From positions 1 to 22,187 of the forward strand of contig NZ_JASLCN010000309.1 of assembly GCF_030151805.1 (NCBI RefSeq): 22,187 nucleotides of DNA, in the 5' to 3' direction. Below the pieces are notes generated by a model that was given only the letters and a program-made list of their open reading frames with translations, was not told where the DNA came from and made no database searches. The position numbers and the translations under genes were made by a program. The stretch comes from Fluviicola sp. (GTDB taxonomy: Bacteria; Bacteroidota; Bacteroidia; Flavobacteriales_D; Crocinitomicaceae). Shown piece by piece: positions 21,919-22,187 of this stretch (positions are counted from its first letter, which is position 1; the number at the start of each line of letters is the position of its first letter).

Positions 21919-22187
21919 ATGAATTACTTTTCCGATCATTCTATCTGGTGGTTGCTTCCTATTTCAATACTTGCCGTAGGATTCTCATTTTATTATTATT
22001 TCAGGACTGATCAACGGTCTGTATGGAATTTAAAGCAACTGAGAGTTCTTTTTTCTCTCAGAACCCTGAGTATTTTCCTGATTGGCTTGTTGTTGCTTGG
22101 ATTGGTTTGGGAAACGATCAAGTACCGGCCTGAGAAACCATTGATTATTACGTTGGTGGATTCCTCCGGTTCGATGCTGAATTACAA
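21919..22187 (+). CDS. VWA-domain membrane protein, 5' part only
   Basis: 89 complete codons before the window ends. Two transmembrane helices (about 11-27 and 51-70) precede the start of a von Willebrand factor A domain: PLIITLVDSSGSMLNY, whose DSSGS is the metal-binding MIDAS motif DxSxS. The order of N-terminal helices then VWA resembles large Bacteroidota proteins of the BatA type, but the rest is not visible. A -7-like TATTTTCG (21907-21914) ends 4 nt before ATG, the same sequence and spacing as before the gene at 13504. Confidence 0.75.
   Translation, partial: MNYFSDHSIWWLLPISILAVGFSFYYYFRTDQRSVWNLKQLRVLFSLRTLSIFLIGLLLLGLVWETIKYRPEKPLIITLVDSSGSMLNY

Overview
The window looks like a chromosomal segment of a Bacteroidota member, most probably class Flavobacteriia (a Fluviicola or Crocinitomicaceae-like genome is my best guess, low confidence). 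Support: no clear Shine-Dalgarno sites, several -7 boxes of the Bacteroidota form TAnnTTTG, moderate-to-low GC, long Bacteroidota-type NusB, a DUF3078 outer-membrane protein, and a gene order leucine dehydrogenase - nusB - DUF1573 lipoprotein - yajC that I recall as common in this class. There is no transposase, integrase, tRNA, rRNA or CRISPR array.

Layout. 1-1385: end of a small membrane protein and two unassigned multi-pass membrane proteins, bounded by strong terminators. 1455-5010: ettA (ribosome-associated ABC-F ATPase), a VF530/DUF2132 protein and pepD, separated by two palindromic intergenic repeats. 5022-9886: the most unusual region, four divergent paralogs of DjlA-like proteins (N-terminal membrane anchor, TerB-like middle, C-terminal J-domain with intact HPD), split after the first by a six-TM HisKA_2-type sensor kinase and a DUF3820 protein; much of it is packed as an operon. 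10088-11947: a 62-residue orphan gene with its own terminator, an XRE repressor-like regulator with half-site repeats at its promoter, and convergent mnmA. 12139-14214: divergent pair of secreted proteins, one with YwqK-like repeats and a TonB-like C-terminus, the other with a transthyretin-like domain. 14334-18981: an MdlA/BmrC-type ABC exporter divergent from the leucine dehydrogenase - nusB - DUF1573 - yajC operon. 19002-22187: a mosaic of palindromic repeats, a thiolase, DUF3078, and the start of a VWA protein.

How the genes fit together. Most are housekeeping functions: translation (ettA, mnmA), transcription antitermination (nusB), protein export (yajC), peptide and branched-chain amino-acid catabolism (pepD, leucine dehydrogenase, thiolase). 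The J-protein array with the embedded kinase is the candidate undescribed system: in E. coli, excess DjlA activates the RcsC phosphorelay, so a kinase encoded inside a set of DjlA-like proteins suggests a chaperone-assisted envelope signalling module. That is inference from domain architecture and gene order. Several genes (the XRE gene, mnmA, the gene at 13504, the VWA gene) have -7-like boxes only 4-5 nt before their ATG, which predicts leaderless or near-leaderless mRNAs.
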